Part shown: piece after piece, positions 12,624-21,691 of the stretch
Layout of the letters: each line of letters begins with the position of its first letter
How positions within the stretch are numbered: position 1 is the first letter of the stretch
Virus record (IMG/VR): IMGVR_UViG_3300042090_001500
Coordinates: 1-32,301 of that record
Source of the DNA: a virus
Reading direction: 5' to 3' (one strand)
Length of the DNA: 32,301 nucleotides
Position numbers and translations under genes: made by a program
Notes under the pieces: model-generated
What the model saw: only the letters and a program-made list of their open reading frames with translations
What the model was told of the DNA's origin: nothing
The model's database searches: none

Positions 12624-13637
12624 ATGTCAGTTGTTTTTTCAGGAACTAATCAAGGTAGATTCACCTCTAACGGTCAACCGACAACTATTCAACTTCCATC
12701 TGGTGTTGATTGGATGTGGGTTTATAACCAAACACAGCAATATGCTGCTGGTGCAGCACAAGGTGTTGAGTTTTATTGGCAACTTGGGATGACTCAAGGG
12801 CGCGGTACACAGTATACAAAGACTGCAAGTACTAATGCTCTCGCGGTATCACAAATTGCTGCAAATGCAGGATTCTATTTTGTAAATAGCACTGTAAATA
12901 TCCCTGGGCCTTCATTGTCCCTTACGGGTATCACTTCTGGAACACCTCCAGTAGTCAACACTGCTAATACATCATCATTAAATCCTGGCTCTATTGTACG
13001 TATTTTCAACACAGTAGGTGCACAGCAATTGGGTGGTTTGGATTTCACTGTTGGAACAATTAGTGCAGGAGTAAGCTTTACTCTTGCATACATGCAGCCA
13101 ATTGTGAGTGCTAACCCGGGTGCTGGTACATTCCGTGTTATTCCTTACAACCCTTACTTCTACCCACCTTTACGTTACATCACCAATATTTCACAAGCTA
13201 ACCAAGCTATTGTGACATTGTCTGTAACGCATCAGTTTACGGTAGGACAATCAGTAAGGTTTGTTATACCTACGGTAAGTGCTACTGCATTTGGTATGAC
13301 TCAATTAAATGGCGTAGAAGCTGCAATTGTTGCTATTAATCAAGCGGATGTTGATGGTTACACAAATACCATTACTGTTGATGTTAATACTTCAGGTTTC
13401 TCAGCATTTGCATTCCCACTTACAACCGATCCTGGATTCACTCCAGCACAGGTTATACCAGTTGGTGAATGGACTGCTGTTGCACTTCAATACGGTCAGA
13501 ATATTCTGGGCGATGCTACTAACAATACAGGATACTTCGGTCTACAGCTTATGGCGGGAGCAAATTCTCCAGCTGGAAGCAGTGCTGACGTTATTTACTG
13601 GGTTGCTGGTAAATCATTCAGCGTAAATAATATGTAG
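12624..13637 (+). CDS. Structural protein with beta-rich FCCH-like module
   Basis: A 337-residue Thr/Ser/Val/Gly-rich protein with no signal peptide, coded directly after the coat gene (10-nt gap with AAGGAG). Residues about 183-278 form a beta-rich module (RYITNISQANQAIVTLSVTH, then FGMTQLNG, VNTSGFSAF, PVGEW) also present in the 14195-14602 product and, more diverged, in the tail-hub protein. Such modules in phages are often matched to the E1 FCCH domain. The N-terminal half may be the capsid-binding or decoration part. Position suggests a head decoration or minor head protein; the exact role is not established. Confidence 0.65.
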   Translation: MSVVFSGTNQGRFTSNGQPTTIQLPSGVDWMWVYNQTQQYAAGAAQGVEFYWQLGMTQGRGTQYTKTASTNALAVSQIAANAGFYFVNSTVNIPGPSLSLTGITSGTPPVVNTANTSSLNPGSIVRIFNTVGAQQLGGLDFTVGTISAGVSFTLAYMQPIVSANPGAGTFRVIPYNPYFYPPLRYITNISQANQAIVTLSVTHQFTVGQSVRFVIPTVSATAFGMTQLNGVEAAIVAINQADVDGYTNTITVDVNTSGFSAFAFPLTTDPGFTPAQVIPVGEWTAVALQYGQNILGDATNNTGYFGLQLMAGANSPAGSSADVIYWVAGKSFSVNNM

Positions 13638-13645
13638 ATATATAA

Positions 13646-13675
13646 GGGAAAGAGCATCTTTGGGTGTTCTTTCCC
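13646..13675 (+). terminator. Intergenic hairpin without U-tract
   Basis: GGGAAAGAGCA (13646-13656) pairs with TGTTCTTTCCC (13665-13675): 11 bp with one G-U wobble and an 8-nt loop. It is followed by ATTAC and the SD of the next gene, so it is weak as a terminator. A processing or attenuation role is possible. Confidence 0.5.
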
Positions 13676-13693
13676 ATTACAACAAGGAAGATT

Positions 13694-14185
13694 ATGAACA
13701 AACCAGAAATTAAATCCGGTCTCCTTAATGCTAAAAGTTCTGCTGCTCCTACTAATAAGATAACGCGTGAAGAGTTAGCAAAACAGCTCAAAAAACGACG
13801 TGAGCGCGATGAAGAAATTGTTACTGGTATATTTAAGAATCTTGAGAATCCTTCGTCTAATGGTGGTCGTGGTGCTGTTGTATTTAGTTATAAGTTTTAT
13901 CACGGACAACCAAACGAAGTGTATGAACTGGTTGATGGTGAAAGATATGCACTCCCACGCGGTGTTGCGCGCCACTTAAACAATAACTGTTATTACAAAG
14001 AATACACACAACAATCAGATGATGGAGTTCGTGGTGCAATTAATCCTGATGGCAGATTGAAATCTAAGAATGCGTTGCAGCTATCCAGGAAAGTTCATCG
14101 TTATGCATTTCATTCACTAGAGTATATGGATGATGATATAGATATGTATCCGGCTGATTTAGTAGAAGTAACATATTCGCCGTAG
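13694..14185 (+). CDS. Conserved small structural protein, unknown
   Basis: A 163-residue protein. ATG 13694 is preferred (AAGGAAG at 13684-13690) over an upstream in-frame GTG at 13664 lying inside the hairpin. The N-terminus is basic and helical (EELAKQLKKRRERDEEI). The middle (VVFSYKFYHGQPNEVYELVDGE) and RYALPRGVARHLNNNCYYKEY look like a compact conserved beta/helix domain of the kind found in head-completion proteins. It lies between two modular structural genes. I have seen proteins like this in podovirus head modules but cannot assign a function. Confidence 0.65.
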   Translation: MNKPEIKSGLLNAKSSAAPTNKITREELAKQLKKRRERDEEIVTGIFKNLENPSSNGGRGAVVFSYKFYHGQPNEVYELVDGERYALPRGVARHLNNNCYYKEYTQQSDDGVRGAINPDGRLKSKNALQLSRKVHRYAFHSLEYMDDDIDMYPADLVEVTYSP

Positions 14186-14194
14186 GAGTTCTTA

Positions 14195-14602
14195 ATGTCT
14201 ATACCAAATACACAAAACTATTATGGTGTTCAGTATCCAACATTTCAGCCTGCAATGAGAAATATACTATCTATTACGCAGGCAACAAATGCTTTGATAA
14301 CAACAACATTTAACGGTATTAATCCTGGTAATCATCAATATTCAACAGGGTTGATTGTTCGTCTTTATATACCAAACGGTTTTGGAATGGTACAGGCAAA
14401 TGAACTAGAAGCTCCAATAACGGTAGTTAATGATACCCAATTTACGATGCCAATTAATACGGTTAACTTTGATGCTTTTGTTGTTCCCGCCTATCAACCT
14501 GGCGCATATGGGACACCGGCTCAAGTTGTTCCGACTGGTGAAATAAATGAATTATTAACTGAGGCTACACAAAACGTTTTGAATCCCTTCACGTACGTTT
14601 AA
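14195..14602 (+). CDS. Single-module FCCH-like structural protein
   Basis: A 135-residue protein that is almost entirely one copy of the beta-rich module seen at residues 183-278 of the 12624-13637 product: ILSITQATNALITTTF, then FGMVQANELEAPI, NTVNFDAFVVP, TPAQVVPTGE. The start is 9 nt after the previous stop, with TAGGAG overlapping that stop. A free-standing copy suggests the module is a small structural or decoration unit. It probably arose by duplication from, or recombination with, the larger gene. Role inferred from context only. Confidence 0.65.
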   Translation: MSIPNTQNYYGVQYPTFQPAMRNILSITQATNALITTTFNGINPGNHQYSTGLIVRLYIPNGFGMVQANELEAPITVVNDTQFTMPINTVNFDAFVVPAYQPGAYGTPAQVVPTGEINELLTEATQNVLNPFTYV

Positions 14603-14616
14603 TAAAGGAATGAGTA

Positions 14617-15714
14617 ATGGCAATAATTCCCGATTCTAGTTATTCTACCTTAGAAAATATTCAGATAAAGGTGCGGCGATTAACGCGAAGCCCCTCTGAA
14701 TCTCAACTAAGCAACGATCAATTAAATAACTATATCAATACATTTATACTGTATGATTTTCCTGAGCATTTGCGCCTGTTCTCTTTAAGAACGACTCTTA
14801 CTTTTTATACGCAACCAGGGGTGGACGTTTATAGTACTAATACGACTGTTACCACAGATCCATTGTACAATTTTCAAAATAAGTACATTGCAGTACATAA
14901 TCCCGTGTTTATGGCAGGTATTCAATGCTTCTATACACAATGGCGTGATGTGTTTTATGGTATGTGGCCTCAAACTAATACTATCGAACAGACACTTTTA
15001 TTTGGTAACAATTCATCAGGCCCTTTTTCGGGGTATGTACCTACGGCTGTTCAACCTTTCCAGCCGTATAATTCAGTTCCTGGTGTCCCTTACCCGTTTA
15101 TACTTCAAGGAAGTGTAAACTTTAATTGCTTAGATACTAATGGGACATCTATGATCATGGTAGATGTTCCCATTAGTAATACGATTGGTAACCTTACCCA
15201 AGCCAATGTTCCTTTAGTTCCACCATATGATACAACACAGAATCCCAATAACTACATTAACTATCAGACTGGGCAATATGTTGTATCATTTCCTAATATT
15301 ACTATGAACATGGCACCTATTTACTTTGAGGGTATTCTGTATCAACCGGGAAAACCGATTGGTATGTTGTATTACGATAATGAATTTACATTACGGCCGG
15401 TACCTGATAAGACATATGCAATTCAATTAGAAGTTGATGTGAGACCCACTGAATTGATGAATAGGACTGATCTTCCTCAGATAGCACAATGGTGGCAATA
15501 TGTGGCTTTCGGAGCCGCAAAAAAGATATTTGAAGACAGAATGGATATGGATAGCGTTCAGTTAATTATGTCAGAGTTCAAGCAACAAGAACGTTTAGTT
15601 TTGAGAACAACTCTAACGCAACAAGCTAATGAAAGAACGGTCACTATCTATACACAAGGTAAGAATTATGGCATTGGTGGTGGATGGTTTGGAGGCGGCG
15701 GATGGCCTTATTAA
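14617..15714 (+). CDS. Head-tail adaptor or tail-accessory candidate
   Basis: A 365-residue structural protein. The N-terminal 60 residues are helical (ENIQIKVRRLTRSPSESQLS, then NDQLNNYIN); the middle is beta-rich with many Asn, Pro and Tyr; the C-terminal part has a helical segment (about 290-340) and ends in a Gly-rich GIGGGWFGGGGWPY tail. Such a helical-beta-helical outline fits connector or tail-accessory proteins of P22-like phages, and the gene lies between head proteins and the tail-hub protein. The AAGGAG overlapping its stop precedes a short abandoned start (15724), described separately. Confidence 0.55.
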   Translation: MAIIPDSSYSTLENIQIKVRRLTRSPSESQLSNDQLNNYINTFILYDFPEHLRLFSLRTTLTFYTQPGVDVYSTNTTVTTDPLYNFQNKYIAVHNPVFMAGIQCFYTQWRDVFYGMWPQTNTIEQTLLFGNNSSGPFSGYVPTAVQPFQPYNSVPGVPYPFILQGSVNFNCLDTNGTSMIMVDVPISNTIGNLTQANVPLVPPYDTTQNPNNYINYQTGQYVVSFPNITMNMAPIYFEGILYQPGKPIGMLYYDNEFTLRPVPDKTYAIQLEVDVRPTELMNRTDLPQIAQWWQYVAFGAAKKIFEDRMDMDSVQLIMSEFKQQERLVLRTTLTQQANERTVTIYTQGKNYGIGGGWFGGGGWPY

Positions 15715-15728
15715 GGAGATGTAATGAT

Positions 15729-15812
15729 ATGACATTCAATAGATTACTTCTATACTTATTCTTATTTATAAGAAAGTATATATATGAAAATTTGTGTGTC
15801 ATGCAAAAATGA
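15729..15812 (+). pseudogene. Possible remnant of the 16283 gene start
   Basis: A strong AAGGAG (15713-15718) is followed by ATG-ATA-TGA (15724) and then ATG 15729, which reads MTFNRLL before an AT-rich 27-codon run to a stop. MTFN resembles the MALN start of the 16283 product, which now lies 550 nt downstream beyond the HNH gene. This parallels the terL remnant upstream of the first endonuclease gene. The similarity is very short, so this is tentative. Confidence 0.25.
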
Positions 15813-16293
15813 ATTTCAATCTGTTTCAGCAGATATTGCTTGTTCTATAAAATGTAAAATTTTATCTTCTATTACTAAAGATGAAAATGGATGTTGGGTA
15901 TGGAATAGAAAAAATTTAAGTGGAAGATATGGAAAATTAAGATGGAAAAAAAAATGGATATCATCCCATAGAGCTTCTTATGAATTATTTGTTGGACCAA
16001 TAGAAGATGGAAAAGTTGTTTGTCATAAATGCGATATAAGCCTTTGTGTTAATCCTGATCATTTGTTTGTTGGTACGCATAGAGATAATATAAATGATGC
16101 CATAGAAAAAAAACGGTTGATAGTAGGCGCTCATAGTTTTGCTCCTAAATTTACAGACAAACAGGTTGAAGAAATGAGAAAATTAAAAGATGAAGGCTTC
16201 ACCTATAGTAGACTTAGAAAAATATTTAATTGCACTGACCAATATTTGGTTAAAGTAATAAAAAATACAATTAGGAGAAAAAATGGCCCTTAA
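15784..16293 (+). CDS. Free-standing HNH homing endonuclease
   Basis: A 169-residue protein. Two N-terminal cysteine pairs (C4-x-x-C7 and C20-x-x-x-C24) suggest a zinc finger. The HNH_3-type core is clear: SHRASYELFVGPI (61-73), CHKCD (80-84), LCVNPDHLFVGTHRDNIND with H81, N90 and H93. The C-terminus (about 124-165) looks like a helix-turn-helix that would recognise DNA. It is more AT-rich than neighbours and sits between two structural genes; its last 11 nt overlap the start of the 16283 gene and supply that gene's SD (AGGAGA). A selfish gene likely to cut unoccupied alleles of this locus. Confidence 0.88.
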   Translation: MKICVSCKNEFQSVSADIACSIKCKILSSITKDENGCWVWNRKNLSGRYGKLRWKKKWISSHRASYELFVGPIEDGKVVCHKCDISLCVNPDHLFVGTHRDNINDAIEKKRLIVGAHSFAPKFTDKQVEEMRKLKDEGFTYSRLRKIFNCTDQYLVKVIKNTIRRKNGP

Positions 16294-16876
16294 TAACGTG
16301 CCGTTGTCCGGGCAAACATTAGGACAAACACAAGCACCAATAAATCAGAACTTTTCTGTTATTGATACCGCTTTTCAAGTTGATCATGAAGATTATAACA
16401 CCACTAATCAGGGTGCACACAATAGAATTTCCTTCCTTACTCAAAGCCCAGTACCTGCCCCACAAGCAGGTATTGTTCAAATGTATGCACAACTATCTGC
16501 ATTCACATCACAACCTGAACTGGTATTTGGACGACAAATAGGAGCAACAGGACCTTCGCTTGTTGAGTTCACTTCAGCAGGATGGGCTAATCCAGGATGG
16601 ACACGATTACCATCGGGAATATTACTTAAGTGGCATTCGGGGATTAGCATGGCGAGTGTTTCGACACTTGCGATTGATCTCAATGTTGATGTTGGTGGTT
16701 CGCCTAACTATTCAACAGTATTTGCTGTTTTTAATTCAACTACCAATCCTGCAGCTAACTATAACAACATTATTGGTCTAAAAAGTATCGTGGGAACAGT
16801 TGTTACTTTCGCTCAATTTGGTTTAGTCAATCCACCCGCTGGCTTAACGATAGCTTACTTAGCAATAGGGATGTAA
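16283..16876 (+). CDS. Tail protein (short tail fibre or knob candidate)
   Basis: A 197-residue beta-rich protein starting MALNNVPLSGQTLGQTQ and followed by INQNFSVIDTAF, a motif recurring at the N-terminus of tail proteins in P22-like podoviruses. The middle and C-terminal region (GWTRLPSGILLKWHSG, beta strands, ending IAYLAIGM) resembles C-terminal tips of short tail fibres. Its SD lies in the end of the HNH gene, and the tail-hub gene begins 1 nt after its stop. It probably contributes to the tail tip or fibre. The exact role is inferred. Confidence 0.65.
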   Translation: MALNNVPLSGQTLGQTQAPINQNFSVIDTAFQVDHEDYNTTNQGAHNRISFLTQSPVPAPQAGIVQMYAQLSAFTSQPELVFGRQIGATGPSLVEFTSAGWANPGWTRLPSGILLKWHSGISMASVSTLAIDLNVDVGGSPNYSTVFAVFNSTTNPAANYNNIIGLKSIVGTVVTFAQFGLVNPPAGLTIAYLAIGM

Positions 16877-16877
16877 T

Positions 16878-19109
16878 ATGGCAGATCGTTTTTTTATCGC
16901 TCCTTATAATGAAAAGAGTGGTTTACAGACCAATCTTAAACCTTGGTTAATACCAGACGAAGCATTCTCCGAGTTGAATAATGCTTATGTTTTTAGGGGA
17001 CGTGTAAGAAAACGTTTTGGATCACGATGGCTTGGACAAAATCAATTTGGAACTCGTTTAGGGATTAATATAGGAACCATAACTGGTGGTTCATTTGCGG
17101 GCAACGTTAGAACAATTCTAGTCGATGCAGGAATGCCTACTGCCATTGGTCAATCCTTTAGTGTCGGAACCTTCATATTTACGGTATATAACACAGCATC
17201 AGGCGCACAACAGATGCTTCGTAGCGATAATGTAGTTGCGACCGCAACGTATAATTTATCTACATCAGATTTCAATATAACTGGCGTTTCTTTACCTAAT
17301 GGTACTGCTGTATATTTTTATCCCGGTTTTCCAGTTATGGGATTACTTACCTATGAACAAGTAAGTATTGCAGATGAATATGTAATCGCATTTGATACGC
17401 GATATGCGTACACATATCAAATGAGTGGTTGGAATAGAATTGGCGCTGAAGCAACATCAGGAGCATCAGTATGGACTGGTAATAATGCTCAGTTTTTTTG
17501 GGGAGATACATGGACGGGTACCGATGCCTCTGCAAAGATATTCTTTGTGACGAACTTCAATCAAAATGAACCAAACTTTATGCGTTATTATGATGGAACG
17601 CAGTGGTATAACTTTAATCCACAAATAGATGCGACTCCTAATTATCTTAATTCTGCAGAAATTATAGTACCTTTTAAGAATAGATTACTTGCCTTTAATA
17701 CATGGGAAGGGCCAGCAAATTCATTACCAGGAACTAATTACACCAATAGATGTCGATACTCACAAGTGGGTGATCCTTTAGCTAGTACCGCATGGCGCCA
17801 GGATATTCCTGGAAGTGGTAATAGTATAGATGCGTCAACAACTGAGGCAATTATTACGGTAGAATTTATCAAGGATCGTTTGATTGTATATTTTGAACGT
17901 TCAACATGGGAATTGGTGTATACAGGTAACCAGGCATATCCATTTACATGGCAGCAAATTAACACAGAACTTGGTGCGGAATCGACGTTCAGTATTGTTC
18001 CTTTTGATAAAATTTGTGTTGGTGTAGGAAACGTTGGTATACATGCATGTAACGGAAGTAACGTAGAACGTATTGATGAGAAGATCCCTGACGAAGTATT
18101 TGAAGTTCATAATAATGGTTCAGGAGTGGAGAGAGTTTATGGAATTAGAGATTATTATGTTGAAATGGTTTATTGGACTTTTCCTGATACTGAGGCTGAT
18201 GCTAATATACCCTATCCTAACCGGGTTCTAGTATTTAATTATGTTACCGGAACATGGGCACTTAATAATGATACGATTACTTGTTTTGGTTATTTCCAAC
18301 CAATATCCGGTGTGACATGGGATTCAAATACGGTGACATGGTCTGATACCGCATCTTGGGACAGTGGTTCCGTTCAAGCTTTATTCAGACAAGTTATTGC
18401 AGGTAACCAACAAGGCTATACATTTATTTGTGACGCCGATATTCCTGTTAATGCATTGGTTATACAAATTACTAATGTTACGTATACCAGTACTTTAGCA
18501 ACATTAACAGTTATTTCTCATAACTTTAATTCTGGTGAATATATATTCATCTTTGATGCTGTATGGTCCGATTCATCAAATGGTTTAAATGGTCAAATAT
18601 TTAGAGTAGTGACAGCAATAGATATTAATACATTTACCATCGTTGTACCATCAACATCTCCTCTTTCTGGTACTTATATGGGTGGTGGTTTAATAGCTCG
18701 TGTCAGTCAAATCTCAGTTACTACAAAAGAATATAATTTCTATGCTGATAAAGGCAGAAATACTTATGTATCTAAAGTAGATTTTATGGTTGATAATACA
18801 CCTGCTGGACAACTAGAAGTTAACTTTTTTGTTTCAACTTCAAGTAACCAATTGCTACAAGATGCACAAGGCAATGGAGTATTACTAGGAACAGGAAACT
18901 TGGACACATTCTCATATCCTGATATACCTTTTGAGCAGAATGCAACTCGTTTGTGGCATCCTGTATACTTCCAAGCAGATGGTGAGATTGTTCAATTGCA
19001 GTTAACAATGAATGATGTGCAGATGAAAAATGTGGGTATTATGCAATCTGGATTTGCCTTGCATGCGATGTGTATTTACGCTCAACCTACAAGCTACCGT
19101 TTTCAATAA
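16878..19109 (+). CDS. Tail-hub / stabilization-like protein
   Basis: A 743-residue protein. Its N-terminus (MADRFFIAPYNEKSGLQTNL, then KPWLIPDEAFSELNNAYVFRG and RVRKRFGSRW) is a recognisable start of large podovirus tail-hub proteins related to P22 gp10 (phage stabilization). It is beta-rich throughout with many aromatic residues, as in beta-propeller hub proteins. Residues about 526-607 contain a diverged FCCH-like module shared with two upstream head genes. It follows the tail-knob candidate by 1 nt. In the virion it would cap the portal/tail assembly and hold fibres. Confidence 0.75.
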   Translation: MADRFFIAPYNEKSGLQTNLKPWLIPDEAFSELNNAYVFRGRVRKRFGSRWLGQNQFGTRLGINIGTITGGSFAGNVRTILVDAGMPTAIGQSFSVGTFIFTVYNTASGAQQMLRSDNVVATATYNLSTSDFNITGVSLPNGTAVYFYPGFPVMGLLTYEQVSIADEYVIAFDTRYAYTYQMSGWNRIGAEATSGASVWTGNNAQFFWGDTWTGTDASAKIFFVTNFNQNEPNFMRYYDGTQWYNFNPQIDATPNYLNSAEIIVPFKNRLLAFNTWEGPANSLPGTNYTNRCRYSQVGDPLASTAWRQDIPGSGNSIDASTTEAIITVEFIKDRLIVYFERSTWELVYTGNQAYPFTWQQINTELGAESTFSIVPFDKICVGVGNVGIHACNGSNVERIDEKIPDEVFEVHNNGSGVERVYGIRDYYVEMVYWTFPDTEADANIPYPNRVLVFNYVTGTWALNNDTITCFGYFQPISGVTWDSNTVTWSDTASWDSGSVQALFRQVIAGNQQGYTFICDADIPVNALVIQITNVTYTSTLATLTVISHNFNSGEYIFIFDAVWSDSSNGLNGQIFRVVTAIDINTFTIVVPSTSPLSGTYMGGGLIARVSQISVTTKEYNFYADKGRNTYVSKVDFMVDNTPAGQLEVNFFVSTSSNQLLQDAQGNGVLLGTGNLDTFSYPDIPFEQNATRLWHPVYFQADGEIVQLQLTMNDVQMKNVGIMQSGFALHAMCIYAQPTSYRFQ

Positions 19110-19156
19110 TGGGTTGGATATATACGTAATCGTTTAGCAAGAGGGAAAAATAAATA

Positions 19157-19690
19157 ATGGCATACAATACCGATCAACAAATAAATACTGGATCATTTGT
19201 AACAACTACTAATGTGTGGGATGTTGCTCAAATATATTCGGTAGACATAAATAGTCCTGAGTTCAAAGAATTATTAGTTCGCCTTTATCAAAATATTAAT
19301 AATATTTCATTAGTGCTGAATACAAAAGCTACGGGATATTATATTAATCAGCAATTTGTAAGTGGTAAATTATTTTTTAATCCGAATGCTAATCCTAATG
19401 ATTCCACACAATTGCGCCCTGGCTTTATAATGACAGTTAACACTGGTGCATTAGGGGCTGGTGTAACCGCAGTTAATCATAATATTCCTGTTACTGATAC
19501 TTATCATTGGATGTTTATTTATGGTGCAGCAACTAATACGAGTACCTTAGTTGGATATCCATTACCATATGCCGATGCTGCAGGAAATAATATTCAAGTG
19601 AGCGTGACATCAACACAGGTTGTTATAAATAATAACTCAGGTATTACTTTCACTGATTCGCAAGTGACGCTTGAATATTGTAAATTATAA
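19157..19690 (+). CDS. Conserved phage structural protein, unknown
   Basis: A 177-residue protein. The N-terminus (NTGSFVTTTNVWDVAQIYSV) leads into a short helical region (SPEFKELLVRLYQNINN) and a beta-rich C-terminal part with VTAVNHNIPVTDTYHWMFIYG. This combination is familiar from small conserved proteins next to tail-hub genes in podoviruses, where it may join fibres to the hub. The SD is GAGGGA upstream of ATG 19157. Function is not established; position supports a virion role. Confidence 0.6.
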   Translation: MAYNTDQQINTGSFVTTTNVWDVAQIYSVDINSPEFKELLVRLYQNINNISLVLNTKATGYYINQQFVSGKLFFNPNANPNDSTQLRPGFIMTVNTGALGAGVTAVNHNIPVTDTYHWMFIYGAATNTSTLVGYPLPYADAAGNNIQVSVTSTQVVINNNSGITFTDSQVTLEYCKL

Positions 19691-19720
19691 CTAGGTTCAT
19701 TAAAAATTATAGGAGATAGT

Positions 19721-20542
19721 ATGCCATTTAATTGGAAAGATATAACACAACAACAATTATCAGGATTGCCAGCACTACAGCAACAAGGTAATACGTTAGC
19801 ACCGCTTCAAAATACATTGCCACAACCACTACGAACTGGAAACAATCCTAATCCAAAATTTCCTCGCGCTAGGAATGCATGGGAAAATATAAAAGACAAG
19901 CTTGGTAATGTTGCAGCAGGAGGAGTTGGGGGAGCAGCTGGAGGTGCAGCATTAGGAAGCATTGTTCCTGGAATTGGAACAGGTCTTGGTGCAGCGTTAG
20001 GTGCTTTAGGTGGTTCTCTTTATGGCGGTTTAAGTGATAAAGGAAAGGAGTTTACTTTTGGAACTCCTGAAGAAATTCAACAAGTACAAAATTATGGTCC
20101 AGAACAACAAAATATATTCAGACTTCTTCAACAATTGGGAATATATGGACTTCAAAATCCTTATGCAGGATTTGAACCAATAGAGCAACAAGCAAGAAAT
20201 CAATTTAATCAACAGACAATTCCTGGTCTTGCAGAACGATTTGCTTCTTTGGGTAATAATGCTCTTAGTTCTGGCGCTTTTTATTCTCAATTAGGACAAG
20301 CAGGAGCAGGACTAGAGGCAGATTTGGCCGCTCAAAAGGCACAATATGGTCAACAAAATATAGGACAAATATTGCAAATGCTTCAATTGGGACTTCAGCC
20401 TCAATTTGAAAATATACATAGACCGCAATCCAACGGATTATTCCAGAATACACTACTTAGTGGAATACAAGCCGCTCCAAAAATTTATCAAGCTAGACAG
20501 ATAGATAATCTAATAAAAGAATTATCAGCAAATAAAGGATAA
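19721..20542 (+). CDS. Candidate DNA ejection (internal virion) protein
   Basis: A 273-residue protein. An N-terminal Gln/Pro-rich region is followed by a strong glycine-zipper segment (about 64-108: GGVGGAAGGAALGSIVPGIG), suggesting membrane insertion. A helical, Gln/Ala-rich C-terminal half follows, with LAERFASLGNNALSSGAFYS and LEADLAAQKAQYGQQNIG. That mix of glycine zipper and long amphipathic helices is typical of ejection or pilot proteins that form a conduit during infection. It is paired with the next, also helical, gene, as ejection proteins often are. Confidence 0.65.
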   Translation: MPFNWKDITQQQLSGLPALQQQGNTLAPLQNTLPQPLRTGNNPNPKFPRARNAWENIKDKLGNVAAGGVGGAAGGAALGSIVPGIGTGLGAALGALGGSLYGGLSDKGKEFTFGTPEEIQQVQNYGPEQQNIFRLLQQLGIYGLQNPYAGFEPIEQQARNQFNQQTIPGLAERFASLGNNALSSGAFYSQLGQAGAGLEADLAAQKAQYGQQNIGQILQMLQLGLQPQFENIHRPQSNGLFQNTLLSGIQAAPKIYQARQIDNLIKELSANKG

Positions 20543-20551
20543 GGAAATATT

Positions 20552-21691
20552 ATGCAAAGTATATCCCGTAACAATTTTGGTGGTCAACTTGGGGCAGCGT
20601 TAGGTTCTGGAATTAATGAATTGGCAGAATTAAAATTAGCACAATTAACCAAACTCCATGAACAACAAAAAGAACGTTCTGATTTTGCTAAAACATGGGA
20701 ACCTATTTTAGGAAAGCAATCAGCTAACTTTTTAAGTAATCTCCCTCCTAAAGAAAGAAGAATGGCATTAAACAATCTTGATAGATTATCTGAAGCATTT
20801 CAACAACCAGAACCAGGCCGACAACAAAACGGTTTAGCAGCTCTTGCTCAACAAAATCAACAATTTGGTGGTCAACGTCAACAACAGCAACAACGTGATC
20901 CGTATCAAGAATTATTACAAGCGGCTCGTGCTCATACAGGACCTATAGGTGCCTTAGGTGGCGCACAACAACAACCACAGTTTGGTATAGAAGAACCTCA
21001 ACAACAAGCATTTGAACAACAACAATATCCAGAACAACGAGAAGTGGGTAATGAACGTGTAAAAGCAGCTCAGAGAATATTTGAGTCACCTAAGGATAGA
21101 GCAGCAAGAGAGAAGTTAGAATTTGCTCAAAGACAAGCTAATGTAAAAGAAACAAAAGAGTATGTAGACGCACTTAAAAACAAAGAAAAAGCTGCTAAAG
21201 AAGCTGATCTGAGACTTAAAAGAATGGAAACTCTTATCGATAAAGGTAATCTTCCTAATGCTGCTTTATGGTCAGGATTATCAAAGCTTGAGCATGCACC
21301 ATTTATTAGTGGACTTACTGCTCCTTTTGCAGAACTTTTGAAGGGTGGGGTAAAGTGGTACTCAGGTAACCCTGCTGATATTGAAGAATTTGAAAAACTT
21401 TCCAGTGAGTTTGTAAAAAATGCTAAACAATATTTTGGTAGTCGTATTACACAAAAAGAAGTTGAACTTTTTATGAATACAGTGCCTTCTCTGATGCAGA
21501 CGGACTCTGGTAAAAAGAAACTTATAGAAAATATACGTTCACTTAATGAACTATCAGAAATCGAAGCAAAAGCTGCACGATCAATCATTAAAGCGAATGG
21601 TGGTGTACCACCGATAGACATTGAGCAACAGGTTCAAGATATGATTGGTAACAAACTTGATAAAGTAGCTAAAGAATTTATCAAAAGATAG
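20552..21691 (+). CDS. Candidate second ejection (internal virion) protein
   Basis: A 379-residue protein, largely helical and very Gln-rich between about 85 and 165, then charged coiled coil (about 170-230). A C-terminal domain (about 245-379) contains HAPFISGLTAPFAELLKGG and FGSRITQKEVELFMNTVP. It starts 10 nt after the previous ejection candidate, with which it probably acts during genome delivery. The composition matches internal virion proteins rather than enzymes. Its last 58 nt overlap the minus-strand membrane-protein gene 21634-21819 tail to tail. Confidence 0.65.
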   Translation: MQSISRNNFGGQLGAALGSGINELAELKLAQLTKLHEQQKERSDFAKTWEPILGKQSANFLSNLPPKERRMALNNLDRLSEAFQQPEPGRQQNGLAALAQQNQQFGGQRQQQQQRDPYQELLQAARAHTGPIGALGGAQQQPQFGIEEPQQQAFEQQQYPEQREVGNERVKAAQRIFESPKDRAAREKLEFAQRQANVKETKEYVDALKNKEKAAKEADLRLKRMETLIDKGNLPNAALWSGLSKLEHAPFISGLTAPFAELLKGGVKWYSGNPADIEEFEKLSSEFVKNAKQYFGSRITQKEVELFMNTVPSLMQTDSGKKKLIENIRSLNELSEIEAKAARSIIKANGGVPPIDIEQQVQDMIGNKLDKVAKEFIKR

